NCBI RefSeq assembly: GCF_014633365.1
Contig: NC_068349.1
Coordinates: 26,364,753-26,428,752, forward strand
DNA: 64,000 bases
Direction: 5' to 3'
From: Diospyros lotus
Lineage: Eukaryota > Streptophyta > Magnoliopsida > Ericales > Ebenaceae
A program made the position numbers and the translations under genes. Positions 10,515 to 23,365 of the stretch are shown piece by piece; positions within the stretch are counted from its first letter, which is position 1; each line of letters opens with the position of its first letter. Under the pieces are notes generated by a model. It had not been told where the DNA came from. It did not search any database and worked only from the letters and a program-made list of their open reading frames with translations.

Positions 10515-11417
10515 TTGAAAGAGCTTGCCTCCCTTGACTTGAATCAACAACCCTTATGCATAACGTTCCCTACTTTAGATGCTGCTACTACTTTTGAGTT
10601 AAAATATAGACTAATACATCTCTTGCCCACTTTTTATGGCCTTGCAGGTGAAGATCCTCACAAGCATCTAAAGGAGCTTCATGCGGTATGTTCATGTATG
10701 AAACCCACGGGGGTGATAGAATATCAAATTAAATTATGAGCGTTTCTATTTTCTTTAAAGGATTCGACTAAGGATTGGCTCTATTATCTACCCTCCAGGA
10801 GTGTTGCCACATGGAATGAGATGAAGATGTTGTTTTTGGAAAAATATTTCCCAATTTCAAGGGCGGCTAACATTCGAAAAAATATTTGTGGTGGAAGGAA
10901 ACACAATGGAGAGTCACTACACGAATATTGGGAACGTTTCAAGAAATTATGTGCAAGTTGCCCTCATCATCAAATCAGTGAGCAACTGCTTATCCAGTAT
11001 TTCTATGAGGGCCTTCTACCCACTGATAGGAGCATGATTGATGCTGGTAGTGAAGGAGCTTTGGTGGATAAAACTCCCAAGCCCACGAGAAACTTGATTG
11101 CAAATATGGCAACCAATTCTCAACAATTTGGCACTAGGCTTGACCCTCCATCAAAGCATGTCAATGAGGTAAATATCTCCTCCCTTGAACAACAAATTGT
11201 GAGTCTAACTTCTCTTGCTCATCAAATGGCTGTAGGTAATATGCAAACGACAAAGGTTTGTGAAATTTGTTCGGTAGTAGGGCATCTAACCAATGTGTGC
11301 CCAACTCTTCAAGAGGAGCCCATTGAGCAAGTAAATGCAATAGGTAGTTTTCTTGGACAACTGCAAAGGAAGCATGATCCCTATTCGAGCATGTATAACC
11401 CGGGATGGAAGGATTAC
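10515..11417 (+). pseudogene. gag: Athila-like Ty3/gypsy gag, first part (broken)
   Basis: Gag structural protein of an Athila-type element. The reading frame opens near 10515 without an ATG (KELASLDLNQQPL) and carries PTLDAATTFELKYRLIHLL, then a TGA at 10737-10739. It continues in the same frame with the gag core (KDSTKDWLYYLPS, FLEKYFPISRAANIRKNICG, HEYWERFKKLCASCPHH) and a zinc knuckle CEICSVVGHLTNVC (11259-11300). It breaks at GWKDY, where LTR R is inserted, and resumes at 13643. These motifs match gag proteins annotated in many dicot genomes. Confidence 0.88.
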
Positions 11418-13642
11418 TGTAACACATTTTTTTGGGTGTGTTATAACTTAGGATAATTCTGGGATAATATTTTCTTTTCAAAACTAATTCTAAACCATAT
11501 CATTCACCATATCTGTCCCAAAATTTTCATTCATCTATCTTGAATGAGAATTATCATAGACATCAAATGTGGAAGCTAAGAATCAAACCTTAATTTTAAC
11601 ATTAACCATAAAAATGTTATACATCATCATTCTTCAAAACATTCAGAATTTGAAGTAGCAGAACTTAAATATATATAGGCTACATATACATATAACCAAC
11701 ACATCATGTTCTTTTGTGAAGTACCATTACATGCCTCTTTCATCCTCTTTTCTGCTACAATCTCCATTTGGAACGTTTGAATATCCTAGAGGCATAAACC
11801 AAGTTAGATGCTGAATCATTTAAGTGAGGTCTCATTTAATAAAATCTTATGCGTGACATGCAAGTGTAAAATACATCATCCTTTATTTCATGTTAATTAT
11901 CATTTTGTGACCCTACTTTCAAGGGCGGGATGTGCTTACAACATCCGTGATAGATTAGCGATATCATCATTCCACATATGATACATGCCAAAGAAATATA
12001 ATGAATGCACATATGCATCACAACACATCATATGAATGCATTCCTAAATTATTATGCATGATAATATGACAAATAAAGCATTTTTGTATTATAATGGAAA
12101 ATAACTCTTTAGGTAGGAACACTCACCTCGAAACTTGTGTCAGGCTTTTAATGTACTAAATTTGAAATTTCAATATACCTTGGCCATCATATTTATTCAA
12201 GGATATCAGTATTCTATTTTTCCTAATTTTCTCATAATTTTCCTCTATTCTTCCTATTTTTCCTCAATAATTCCACACTAACTAATTCCTCAAACATTTT
12301 CCCCAATTTTTTCACCACCAAAATTCATAAGATAATTTCTGAGCAAAAATCACTTACCTTGACTTAGCCTTTCAGGCTTTCTCAATATGCGTGCCCTAAT
12401 ATCAAAACACGTGCTCGGATAATTTCCTGGCTTTGAGCTTACTCTTCTATCCCTAAATTAATTCCCCAAATTTTTTGAAATTTTCCTACATTTTTTCTTA
12501 ATTTTCTCTATTTTTTTTCTCATTTTCCCCTATTTTCCTTTACCTTTTTTTTCTTTTCTTTTTCTTTTTTCCTTTTATTTTATCTTTTTTTTATTTTCTT
12601 TTTCTTCTCTTATCTTCCTCCTTCTTCTTCCTCCAACGCACGATTGCGCATTGCTATCTCTGGCCACCTCCTGCATGTGCCTGTCATCGGCCACCTTCGT
12701 CGTCGCCACTTGCCGCAACAGCACCGCCGTTGCCTACTCCACCGGCTGCTTACTTCGTCGACTGCTGGTTGCAGCCATAGTCGCTGGTTACCGGCCACCA
12801 TTGCGGCTGCCATGGCTGACTTTGGTGGCCGAAGGTCGCCACCAGCCTTCCTTGGACTGTCACTCGCGTGCACTTCCCCTCTCTCTCTTTCCTTTGGTGC
12901 TCTAGGCCCCCACCATTTCTCTATTTCTTCTTTCCCTTACCATGTTCAATTCACCCATTTATATAGGAATAGGAGACTTTGGCATCACGGCTATACCCAC
13001 TGATTTTCTCACCTTTCCCACTGATTTCACTTACCCCTAATTTCATATACCCACTGATTTGGCCATTTGACATTCCATTTCAATTTCTTTGCTATGATCA
13101 CGCATATATATATATAGGTATATTATATAATTCATTATCATATTATCATATTATCACATAATATTTTTTTATAATATATTTTCCATTTAACAAAACAAGT
13201 TATAAGATCTTGTATTATATAAACCTTTAACACTGAATGTTCAAAGTCTAAAATTACTAGTCTATAGTTACTCAAAAAGTACATTTATGTTCTTGTGTCC
13301 TCACAGGACCATCGTTTTATTTTAAAATCACTTTAGGGTTGATCCTTAATAAAACCGGAGCCTCCTTAGGGTTCCGTTGGTTTTCTGAAAATCCCATATG
13401 ATCATTCAATTTTTCAAGCTGTACGAAAAATTGTCTCCATTTTAATTTCTTTCAGTGTCATAAATCTCGTCTCGAGACGCTTGTTAATATCATGTCATTC
13501 TTCTAAGTATCTGATTTCTGGGGTACTTCCTTCAGCGGGTTCGGCTTATTACACTGACTTCTAGTTCTCTAAACTACTTCATAGTCACTTGAAAAATACC
13601 TAAAAATTTCGAAATTACTTTATTTTATTTTGGGGTGTTACA
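11418..13642 (-). mobile_element. Solo LTR, family R (2225 bp), inside gag
   Basis: It starts TGTAACACATT and ends GGGGTGTTACA. The flanks ATTAC (11413-11417) and ATAAC (13643-13647) look like a duplication with one change; removing the insert restores gag. On the minus strand it has TATATAAATGG near 12960, a donor-like CGAG|GTGAGT at 12126 and a hairpin-like TTAAATG/CATCTAA pair (11823-11804). Its acceptor has decayed (TTCCAAA). The GC-rich patch 12630-12870 gives chance ORFs only. Confidence 0.82.
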
Positions 13643-14393
13643 ATAACCCTAATCTTAGCTATTGGAATACACAAGTAAATCAACCCCATGACTCAAAATT
13701 GCCCAAGTTTCCAACAATATAAGCATCCATACTCTCCTAGAGAACAACCAGGCCAAACTTCTAATTCTAGTATTCCTTTAGAAGATATTGTTAAGTCTCT
13801 TGCAACTAATACTTTGCAATTTCAATAGGAGATGAAACAATTTCAACAAGAGGCGAGGGCCAGTGTTCAAAGTTTGGACAATCAAATAAGCTAGATGGAA
13901 ACCGCAATTAGTCGGCTGGAGGTGCAAAGTTCAGGGAAATTGCCCTCTTAAATGGTGGTAAATCCAAAAGAAAATGTAACTGCAATCGTTTTGAGAATTG
14001 GTAAAGAGGTTGAGATTCCAGTAAAGACAATCCCTGCATCATCGAAGCAAGAAAAAGAGAAAAACATCATTGCAGACAAGAACATTCCTAATGACGTTGA
14101 CGTACCTAAGTGTAAGTTTTCGTCTCTTTCTAATTATAAACCAGTACCTCATTTTCCTGAGGCCTTAGTAGAATCGAGAAAAGATGAGCAAAATAAATAT
14201 TTTTATGAGACTTTTCGTAGATGAGAGGTAAATATTCCACTTTTGGATGCTATTAAACAAGTACCTCGTTATGCTAAATTCCTAAAAGAACTGTGTACAA
14301 TTAAGAGGAAATAGAAACTTAAAAGATGCGAGAAGGTGAGAGTAGGGGAGAATGTTTTTGCAATTATTCAAAGAAAACTCCTTGTGAAGTGCA
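13643..14393 (+). pseudogene. gag: Athila-like gag, second part (broken)
   Basis: This continues gag after LTR R. Readable pieces are QFQQEARASVQSLDNQIS, a coiled-coil-like stretch, then VVNPKENVTAIVLRIGKEVE (an ALRSGK-like motif), KCKFSSLSNYKPVPHFPEAL, PLLDAIKQVPRYAKFLKELC and KLLVKC. Several in-frame stops separate them (TAG at 13828-13830, TGA at 14222-14224 among others). The longest clean piece is 13952-14224. The frame runs towards protease and is cut at 14393 by element Y. Confidence 0.82.
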
Positions 14394-16849
14394 TGAAAGT
14401 AAAGCAAGATCGCTACGGGGCAAAGAGTATAGTTCAAAATTTTTTTTGAACTTACCCCGATCCCAGCGATTGGATCAACGTTGAAATCAAATCATTCACA
14501 TACAAATAAAATAAATCTAAACTTTAGATTTTTGAGTTGTTTGCGGATTCAAGTCATGGGTCAAACCCACGGGTCGCGCGCGGGTTACTGGGCGTGCCCG
14601 CGCCTGGCTGCGCCTTGTGCGCATGCGACCCTACCTGGCCGCGCCAGCGCTCGCGCGGCCTTGCCTGGGCACGCCATGCGCTCGCACCGCTGCGCCTGGC
14701 TGGGCCATGCACGCGCCCAGGCCGCCCTATGCCGTGCCTAGCGCACGCGGGCCCTGCTTAGTCGCGTCTTTCGACTCCCAGATGCATCTGTATGCACCCC
14801 GAACCCAGTTTTTTTTCTTTTTCGTGTCATAAACGATTTTTGCCCTTTCACAAAAGAATGTTTTGCAATCCAAAAAAAAATACAAACACAACAATTATTT
14901 AATTATTTCACAAATAACAACATAATCGAACCCGCACATAAGGAATTGAAAAATCTCGACGATGGCTCTGATACCACTGAAAGTAAAGCAAGATCGTTAC
15001 AGGGCAAACAACGCAGTTCAAATTTTTTTTTGAACTTACCCCGATCTTAGAGATTGAATCAACTTTGAAATCAAATCATTCACATACAAATAAAATAAAT
15101 CTAACCTTTAGATTTTCGAGTCGTTTCTTGGATTTGAGCCGTCTAAGCATCCGGCCTTTAACTCGTGATACGCGGCACGCGTCCATTGGCAAGGAGAGTG
15201 AAATAGGAGTGCTAGCTCCTTCTCTTTTTCATGGCTTGTGTATGGACAAAAAAGAACTCCCACGTTTCAAATTGATGCCAAAAAGAAACGGGAAAGAGTG
15301 AATGGCAATACGTTTTTCAACTCTTGAGAAACTACACCAAAAACTCTCTACCATTTTGGGCAACCCATAAAGGGATATTGATAGAGAAATATCCTAGGGT
15401 TTCTCAAACCCTAATGGATTGGGCTAGCCCATTAATTCTAATTCAATTAGAATCTTAAGTGGGCTTATCCTAGTCCAACTAGAAATATAATTAAATGGTC
15501 CAAATTCTTTTATAGGTTTAAATAAAACATTTTGGCCCAAATCTAATTCAAGCCCAAATATAATATTTAATATTTGGCCCAAATCCAATTTAGTCTAAAT
15601 ATTAATTAAAGCCCAAATATATTTTATTTCCTATTTGCCACTCCAACAAATAGAAAATTATTAAATTAGAAACTCCTTCCTAATTTAATCAATTGCCATT
15701 TTAGGAAACTCTTTCCATTATGACGACTCCTCGTGATATCGACGTCATTACATCTATTTGTTCTTTTTCCATGAGAACCTACGATGACATAACTTCTTGC
15801 CGAAGTGTCCCACTTAACCATACGTCCACTCTCCTGGTTTAAGCCAGGGATTGTGCCTATTGCGCATGACTCATTAGGCTTCCGAATATATTGGCAATGT
15901 GTCGGTACGAACAGATAAGACAAGATTGGCCTCTAGCAAGGCATCATGTCAATCCAATTATTCAGAAGGATTCATAATCCGCAAATAACCTTTCACGAGC
16001 ATGGTTACCATGTAATTCGATCCTCTCGTCAATGTATCCTATGTGATCTCAAGTTGGCGATGTGTTGCTTGATTACGATCACATAAGTTTTTTCTTCGGT
16101 CATTCGGATATCTTCACTTAATAGAAAGTGAATCAATAACTCCTTATTGATCTCTTTCACCATGGCCATGGATTTAAAGTGAATATCCACTGAAGGCGCC
16201 TTAGATACATCATCCTCTATCAAGGGATAGACGAGTCCGATCTTTGCTATGCACCCATCTCCATAAGCCTCACGATATACCCAACGATCGCCCGCATGCA
16301 GCCTTTGTCTAAGCCCATCGAAGCGATGTCAAAGTATACCGATCTTCTTATGAGATGACCGTGACAACCTCAGGTCCAAGGATTAGTTACACCCATCTCG
16401 TATGAGAATACCATCAACATATAACCAAAATGGATTCTCATGGCGAGTCATGTCCAGTGACACGTTCTCCAACATTGATCACCTATGTACTTGTCTAGGC
16501 ATCCCCATGCCTATGGGTGTGAGATCCCCATTGCTATCACATAGCAAAAACATAGAACATACAAGTTTTACTGCAATTTTCAATGTCCATTCTTGACATT
16601 GCTACGACTTTGGACGTTTAATGATGTCTTGAAACTGTGATGCATCATCTCACATCTTTATAGATTAATCACAACATGCATCATATGGACTTCTATCTAG
16701 TTTCATTCGGTTATTACAATAATAACAAGAAACTAATAGAATGACTTCTTGTGAATTTGAATGACTCCTTATTCAAATAATAAACATGATTACAATTGTC
16801 AGTGTACAACATGCCCAATCTGATTAGGTCTAGAGCACCTACACTAATA
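14394..16849 (-). mobile_element. Truncated copia-type retrotransposon Y
   Basis: On the minus strand a 1872-bp 5' LTR (14978-16849, starting TATTAGTGTAGGTGC and ending CTTTACTTTCA) is followed by the primer site GTGGTATCAGAGCC (14977-14964). About 400 bp of interior remain. They join a 3' LTR cut to about 150 bp (14394-about 14546), which repeats the right LTR's TGAAAGTAAAGCAAGATCG. All coding sequence is deleted. The flanks GTGCA (14389-14393) and GTTCA (16850-16854) look like a duplication with one change. LTR type suggests Ty1/copia; no pol remains to prove it. Confidence 0.8.
14565..14770. other. GC-rich segment in the interior of Y
   Basis: About 200 bp of CGCGC/GCGCC-rich sequence that produces overlapping Ala/Arg-rich frames in all three plus frames. 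No protein family is recognisable. In character it resembles the island at 4945-5055. Confidence 0.6.
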
Positions 16850-17631
16850 GTTCAAAGATCTAGGTATGTTTACTATCCCTTGTATGATAGGTAACACTAG
16901 TTTTGAGAAGGTCAAGTTAGATTTAGGAGCTTCTATTAATGTCATGCCATATTTTATATATGCTTCTTTAAAACTTGGACCTTTGAATAAAAATGGTGTT
17001 GTGATTCAATTGTCTGATAAATCTAATTCCTATCCTAAGGGTGTACTTGAGGATGTCCTTGTGCAAGTTAATGATTTGGTTTTCCCTGTTGATTTCTATG
17101 TGCTTGATATGGAGAATGGTGATTAAACTACTCCTATTTTGTTAGGAAGACCATTTCTAAAGACATCCAAGACTAAGATAGATGTTCATAGTGGCACACT
17201 TACCATGGAATTTGATGGTGAAATTGTAAAGTTTAATATTTATGATGCCATGAAATATCCTTGTGATGATAATCTTGTTTATTCTATTGATGCGATGGAT
17301 GAAAGTGGAGAACATAAGAAGTTGCAACTACAAGAGTTAGAGGAAATTCATAATGATGCCTATGATAGTGCAAGGATTTACAAGGAAAAGATGAAGGCTT
17401 TTCATGCCAAGATGATCTCTAGGAAGGATTTTAAAGTTGGTAAAAAAGTCCGTCTATAACCATTCTCGGATTCGTTTGTTTCTAGGTAAGTTGCATTCTC
17501 GTTGGATCGGTCCTTTTGTTGTTACTAATGTTTTTCCTCATGATGCAGTTGAAATTCAAAGTTTGATAACTTCCAAAGTGTTCAAGATGAATGACCATAG
17601 ACTTAAGCCTTTCTATGAAGGTTTCCAATAA
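16850..17631 (+). pseudogene. pol: Athila-like protease joined to integrase C-terminus (RT and RNase H deleted)
   Basis: The piece starts with MFTIPCMIGNTSFEK. The protease active-site region reads LDLGASINVMP, where the usual D-S/T-G-A is altered to D-L-G-A. It then runs through YPKGVLEDVLVQVNDLVFP and a TAA at 17124-17126 to TPILLGRPFLKTSKTKIDVH. Near 17290 it passes without a break into KLQLQELEEIHNDAYDSARI, the region just before the integrase C-terminal domain. After a frameshift near 17440 comes SRWIGPFVVTNVFPHDAVEI to FKMNDHRLKPFYEGF. Reverse transcriptase, RNase H and the integrase core are therefore missing. The element could not move on its own. Confidence 0.85.
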
Positions 17632-18475
17632 GAGAATGTGGCACAATTGGACTTTGAGGATCCGATTTATGCTGATTAAAGATGAAAGCATTGAGTCAAG
17701 CTAACGACAATAAACAAGGGGAGTTAGTTTTTCCTTTTCTTCTTATTTTTGCATTTATATTTTGGATATTTTTTTCCTTTTCCTTGCATTACACCTTACA
17801 TTGGGGACAATGTAAGTTTTAAGTATGGGGAGGGGATTTAGGTTGTGTTTTAATTCGAGTGACAAAAAAGAGTTTTGCTATTTGTCTTTGTGGTTTTCAA
17901 CGATTTTTGGTTACCTATGTCGTGAACAAGATTCAATTAAGCTTGAAAAATTCATAACATGATTGAATAAGTAATCTTTCAACTTAGAATTAATTAGTCT
18001 AGTTATTTTACTTGAGGATGGTAGTGACTAAATTTAGTAGACAAAAGTTGGTGAGATTTTGAGCCTTTAGACTAACACATCCATATCAGTCTTACTATTT
18101 TCTTTCGTGTGAGATATTCTTCCATGGATTTGTTTCTCTATAACTTGCCTTGATTCTCTTTAAGGTCACATTGTCACATGACGTATGAACATGATTGAGG
18201 CCCTCTTTGTTATAAGCTACATTAGCCAAATAGCCTACCTTGTAATTAAATTTTTTTCCCCTTTGTTGAACCCCTTTGAGCTTTATAAGCCTTTGTCTTA
18301 TTGTGAACCCACATTACAAGCTTAAAACCCAAAAAAATAATGTCTTTACCCAAGCCGTAGAACTAATGGAGCATTATTCATCATTATGATATGTATGGGT
18401 GTGTAAGAAATAAGTGTGGAGGAATCTGGATTTGTGGTATGGCTGGTGAAATGGAACATGTTTTCAATCTCATTC
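17632..18475 (+). other. 3' non-coding region of the Athila-like element
   Basis: Non-coding sequence typical of the long 3' end of Athila elements. It includes CATTGGGGACAATGTAAG and a purine run near 17820 (TTTAAGTATGGGGAGGGG). It continues at 22525 beyond solo LTR S2. Confidence 0.65.
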
Positions 18476-19478
18476 TGTAACACCCCCTCTCTTGGAACTG
18501 CCCGAGAAGAGGTGCTATGGAAAATAAAATAAAACTAACTGATAAACTGAAATCTAATACCATAAATGAGTACCTCAATCAATCGAAATAAAAACTCTGA
18601 GTCAACATCAACTGAAAACCATAAACTACATCTAAGGGAAAATCCCTTAATTGAAATATAAAGTAAACCTAAACTGATAAGACACCAACTAATCCCATAC
18701 ATCTTTTGTCTTGAGCGGCTCAATGTACACATACTACTGAACATTGCTGTTAGGCCCCATATCTGGTACTCCCCACTAGGACCTGTAATGGTGAAGAGTA
18801 CAAGGTGAGCTACAAAGCTCAGCAAGTAATAAGTTGGAAAGAATAACTGAAGCTGAATCGAAGAATATCGATACTGATAAAATACTTACTAAACTTGTAC
18901 CGAGAGATATAATAATCACTGGATTGCATTTACAAGATGTAATGCACATAAACTGTAAACTAAATGCAGGTATGCAATTTTGGCTCATAGGCCCACATAA
19001 CTGTAATACATACTTGACTGATCTGAATCCTGCAAACATAAAAACTGTAAGCAAATATTGTGGGTAATATGCCCCTAGCCCCCTGGTCGACATCACGCGA
19101 GCAAAAACATAAACTGAAATTGAAATTGGTGGGATCCCCACGGACTAGCTGCCTGGTGCGCATAATGCAATGCTCACATACATGCTAGCACATGATATGT
19201 AGTGCTCCATAGAAGGTCGTGCTTAATGCTCATACCAAGATGTATGCACATAATCTCATAAAATAATGCTGATCATGTCATAATACATACTAATCATGAA
19301 ATCTGATCTTCAGTATATTGGAATACAGGGATTCTATGAATTATGAATTATGGTATGGCATGTTTAACTTGTCATATTCTGGTATATGAATTCAATATTG
19401 GAAGGTATTGAATACATTAATTGAATTAAACTTGAATTATGACTCACTGGAAAGCATATTTAATATTTTGGAAAGACC

Positions 19479-20068
19479 ATCCGGATATGAGAGAAGGTAT
19501 CCGGATATGAGAGAAGCCATCCGAATATGATTCAAGTCATCCGGACACTTTGAAATCACAAAGGACAACTATTAGAATATACTAGCATGTATTTGGATAT
19601 AAGCTAGGACATTCGGATAGGATTTTGGACATCTAGATGTCTCACGGGTCATTCGGATATTACTGGAGCTTATTCGGATACAAAAATTTCAACTTCTGAG
19701 AGGGGCATCCGGATATGAAACAAGATATCCGGATATCATCTTGACTAATCCGGATGTATGAGAAAGGCATCCGGATATGACTCTGCACAAATCCAAATAC
19801 GACACAAGGTATCTGAATATCACTTATAATAGACATATTTGGATACGGCCCGATGTATCCAGATATCAATCACAAAATAAACACTGGCATATCCGGATAC
19901 GAGAACAAAGCATCCGGATATCACTAAGACCATCCGGATATGAATAAGGACCATCCTGATGTCACTCACATAAATCTTTTTGACACATCCAGATAGCCTC
20001 TAGCCCATCCGGATGTCACTCACATACTCTGAAAAATCCATTCGGATATGAGGGAACCTATCCGGATG
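19479..20068. repeat. Interspersed palindrome array, ATCCGGAT word
   Basis: About 11 exact ATCCGGAT, usually as CATCCGGATATG, plus about a dozen near-copies (ATTCGGAT, ATCCAGAT, ATCCGAAT, ATTTGGAT). It occupies the same place in S2 as the ATTCGAAT array does in S1. Flanking text of the ACACCATTCC...CTTGGGA...CCCAATTGA type is conserved. Confidence 0.93.
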
Positions 20069-20255
20069 TCTGCAACTTTTAAACCCAGAAACGAACACTT
20101 ACAGAGACTCTGTTCTTGACTCAAACTTAAATAAACTACACCATTCCGAAAGGAATCTTGGGAAATCGAATCCCAATTGATTTGAAACAAACTTATGAAT
20201 GATTCGACAACAATATGGATAAGAATCGCTAGAAGAAATCATGCATGATTGATAT

Positions 20256-21904
20256 TGTGACACCCGTAACTTACTTACATGCTTAATGATAATAATATTC
20301 ATATGAACTTCAAGGTTTAGCGTAGAAAAACTTGAGAAACAAGACTTTTATAAACTTAAGTAATGTTTCAAAACATAATAAAATTCAAAGCAGGTTTAGT
20401 GTATGTATAAAGTTTGACACATAAAACATGGTTTCAACAGAAGCAAGAAAGAATTCGCGAATATGCTTTGTAGCGATAACATCCATATAAAAATATCCAG
20501 AGCTTAAAACCAAAATCATACTTCCTTTAAATCAAATAAAATTCCAAAACATGCTTTATGGCATACATATAGGAAAAGATCAGAGTTCAACCCTAAAAAC
20601 ATTGTTTCAAAAGGAAACTAAACTTAAATTCTTGAAAATTCTTTTTAAACAAGCCACCACGCTCCACGTCTATATCCCGATCTCCTCATTTATGCTCACC
20701 TAGGGGAGGAAACATAAGGGGTGAGATTATGCAAATCTCAGTAAGTATAAGAGAACCATCATATGTATTTAAACAAGTCATGACATAACATAACATATCA
20801 TATGGAGACACGAGAGGTTCCACCAACTTGTAGGGGTAAGAACCCTCGTGCGTAGCACTACCGAGCTCCGGTCCCGAAACTTGCGTGAATATAACATAAC
20901 ATGAGGGACCACATAACATAGTTCATGGTCAGGCTTAAACGTCATAAATAGTTCATAATGTACTTACCTCAACTTGGTTTGATGAGATTTGAATGTTTAA
21001 GGCTTCACCTTTACACCTCTCAATATGGCATAAACTTAGCTTCGATTGATTTGGAATACCCAAAACTCACCCAAAGGTCCTATTTATAGAATTACCCAAC
21101 AAATCATAACCTGCCACGTGTTATGTAATTATTTGGGACTCATCATGACTCCCAAGTGTTCACATTGCCAAATATCCTATATAATCATTTCTATCCATGT
21201 GTTCTTATCAAATGGTGCCATATGTCCCATATAATCATTTATATCCATGTGTTCTTATCTTATCTTTCTAATGACCAATGGAAGCTTGCCATGTGTCCTT
21301 GATATTTTGAGCCTCACATGCTTAATTACATTTTCAATACTTCCATCATTACATCTCACACAATTTAATTCATTTTTCTACATTTCCCATCATTACTCCA
21401 CATGGTTATTTGATTTTCTACATTTCCCATCATTACTCCCACATGGTTAATTGATTTTCTACATATCCCATCATTACACCCACATGGTTAATTGATTTTC
21501 TCCATATCCCATCATTACACCTTTAACTAGTTAGCTATATTTGGTTACTTTAACTACTTAGTTTGAAATATTTTGATGAGATATTTTAAGGTTTCAAGAA
21601 CTACACCTTGGCCCAAACTTTTCGGATAATTTGCACTTAGGCCCTTGCAACTTAGTCACCGGGCTATTTTTTAATTTCATTTTAGCCCCTGAAGAAAGGA
21701 TAAATTACGCTAATACCCCAAGATTTTAGGTAAATTACACTTTTACCTGAACTTCAATATTTACGATTTTGCCACTGGCTAAAAAATTGAACCTTTGTCT
21801 CAAGGCTTCTATAATCCCTTGAAAGGACATATTTCCTCAAGTATTAGAAGCTAAAAATCCCGAGTATTACATTATATTTCAGTTTAAAAATCTTGGGCAT
21901 TACA
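20256..21904 (-). mobile_element. Solo LTR P1 (1649 bp) inside S2
   Basis: Plus-strand ends are TGTGACACCCGTAAC and GGGCATTACA. The target duplication GATAT is exact (20251-20255 and 21905-21909). On the minus strand it has CTATAAATAGG near 21085, a donor-like GAG|GTAAGT at 20968, a hairpin TGAGATT-TGCAT-AATCTCA (20740-20722) and an acceptor-like CCCTAG|G at 20700. The predicted intron is about 269 nt. Confidence 0.92.
20700..20740 (-). promoter_or_regulatory. Hairpin plus acceptor-like site in LTR P1
   Basis: Perfect 7-bp stem TGAGATT/AATCTCA, a pyrimidine-rich TTTCCTCCCC and TAG|GTGAG. P2 keeps the stem at 29054-29072 and has CCCCAG|G. Confidence 0.5.
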
Positions 21905-22524
21905 GATATAAGCTCATTGTAACGCATATATATATACATGCACTATAACTGATATAACTCAAGAATCTGGTATCAAAACTCAATCAAGACCTGTAAGGAA
22001 GGTTTATAGGGGAAGGATACTTGCCTTAATCTCCTTAATCGACTCAATGATCTCACGAGAGCCTCCTACGCAAAGCCTTGAACTCACTATGACTGCTTCT
22101 TGACTTTCTGCTTCTTCTTCTATGCGTCGTGAGAAGAGCAAAGCTTATAATCTCTCTCTCTCTATATATATACATACTAAGAAGCCCCAAAGCCCATCTC
22201 CATCTCTTATTCAAACTTGGAGATTCTTAAACCCTCTCTTATTAGGACTAAGAGACTTCAAACCCAAAGCTATCTCACGTTTGGACTCCTCAAAACATAA
22301 TATCTCTTAATAACTTTTATTAATAAATAAATTCTAATAACACATCCTTAAATGACCCTCATGTCCTTGCATTTAATTTTCACACTAAATAAATAGAATT
22401 AAATGCTATGCTCTTAATTAAAATCTCTAAATTGCCACATTAAATAATTAATTAGCCAAATCTATTAAGCAAAAACTTAAATAAGAAATTAAATAAATTC
22501 TAGACCTTCTAATGGGTCGTTACA

Positions 22525-23365
22525 CATTCCACGAGTTCCATTGTTGATGTTTTATTATTCAAACAAAAAAAGACAAAAAAGAAGAAGAAGTAGAAAAAAA
22601 AAAAGCAGAAAAAAAGAAAGTAGAAAATTAAGAAGAAAGGTAATGATGGAGGAAATTGCTTTTAATGTTACAAATTGTCCATGTTCATAATTCCTCCTAA
22701 AATTCCAAGAAAGGGGTTTGTTTATACGTGATATATAAAAAGGTGAAAGCTATTGTGAAGAATTGTTCCCTGTTGAAAACAAAAAGTGTTCCTTTGAACG
22801 ATCCTTTTTTCCACGCATGAGTGTTATATGGTTTAAATGCTTTAAAGCCAAATTGAAGAAGGAGATAAATGGAGTAATTGGTTTTGCATGTTTTATATGT
22901 TCAAGCCTGAGTAGATTCATCTTTGCTCCACTAGTTTTGATGGCTTTTGAGCTACATTCCCAAATATTTCTCACTTTGATCCTAAACCCCGTTACAACTC
23001 TTGAAAAGTCCTTATGATTCGTGTTATCTATGTGAGCCTAGTGGTGGAGAATGAGAAGATATGAAAGCCTATGGTAGATTATTTCCATTGGAATGAATTT
23101 GAGTGAAACACATACCCCTTCAAACACATGAGAGTCTGAGTGTTTATTTCTGTTAGGGTCTACGTATTTAGTTTATTCCATTTTTGAGTGAAAATGCTTA
23201 CTAAGTAATTGTAAGTTGTTTAAGAATGTTTGTTCATGATGTGTTATGAGTTCTGAAGAGCTTGGTTGTTCTCTGCTGATGGCATTGCAACCTTGTTTTT
23301 TTTTTTTTAAGAGAGTGAATTTGAGTTTTGCCCAAGGACGAGCAAAAGTTAAGTGTGGGGGAATT
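22525..23365 (+). other. 3' non-coding end of the Athila-like element with polypurine tract
   Basis: This continues the 3' non-coding region after S2. It includes CCCAAGGACGAGCAAAAG and the polypurine tract AAGTGTGGGGGAATT (23351-23365), directly followed by the LTR start TGATGAG. The ORFs at 22750-23017 are short and match nothing known to me. Confidence 0.75.

Larger units (their letters stand above)
18476..22524 (-). mobile_element. Solo LTR S2, split by P1
   Basis: Same ends as S1 (TGTAACACCCCC to GGGTCGTTACA), with exact target duplication CATTC (18471-18475 and 22525-22529). Net length without P1 is about 2.4 kb. It has a hairpin at 18806-18821, an acceptor-like ACAG|GT at 18783-18785 and a donor-like AAG|GCAAGT at 22024. 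It lies in the Athila 3' non-coding region. Confidence 0.92.

Noticed and set aside
12610..13003. Ser/Arg/Pro-rich ORFs on both strands
   Set aside because: GC-rich patch of LTR R; no conserved protein on either strand.
14481..14832. Overlapping Ala/Arg-rich ORFs in three frames
   Set aside because: Chance open frames in a GC-rich, stop-poor patch within element Y.
22750..23017. Pair of opposite-strand ORFs of about 80 aa
   Set aside because: They lie in the 3' non-coding region of the Athila-like element and mirror each other; no family is recognisable.
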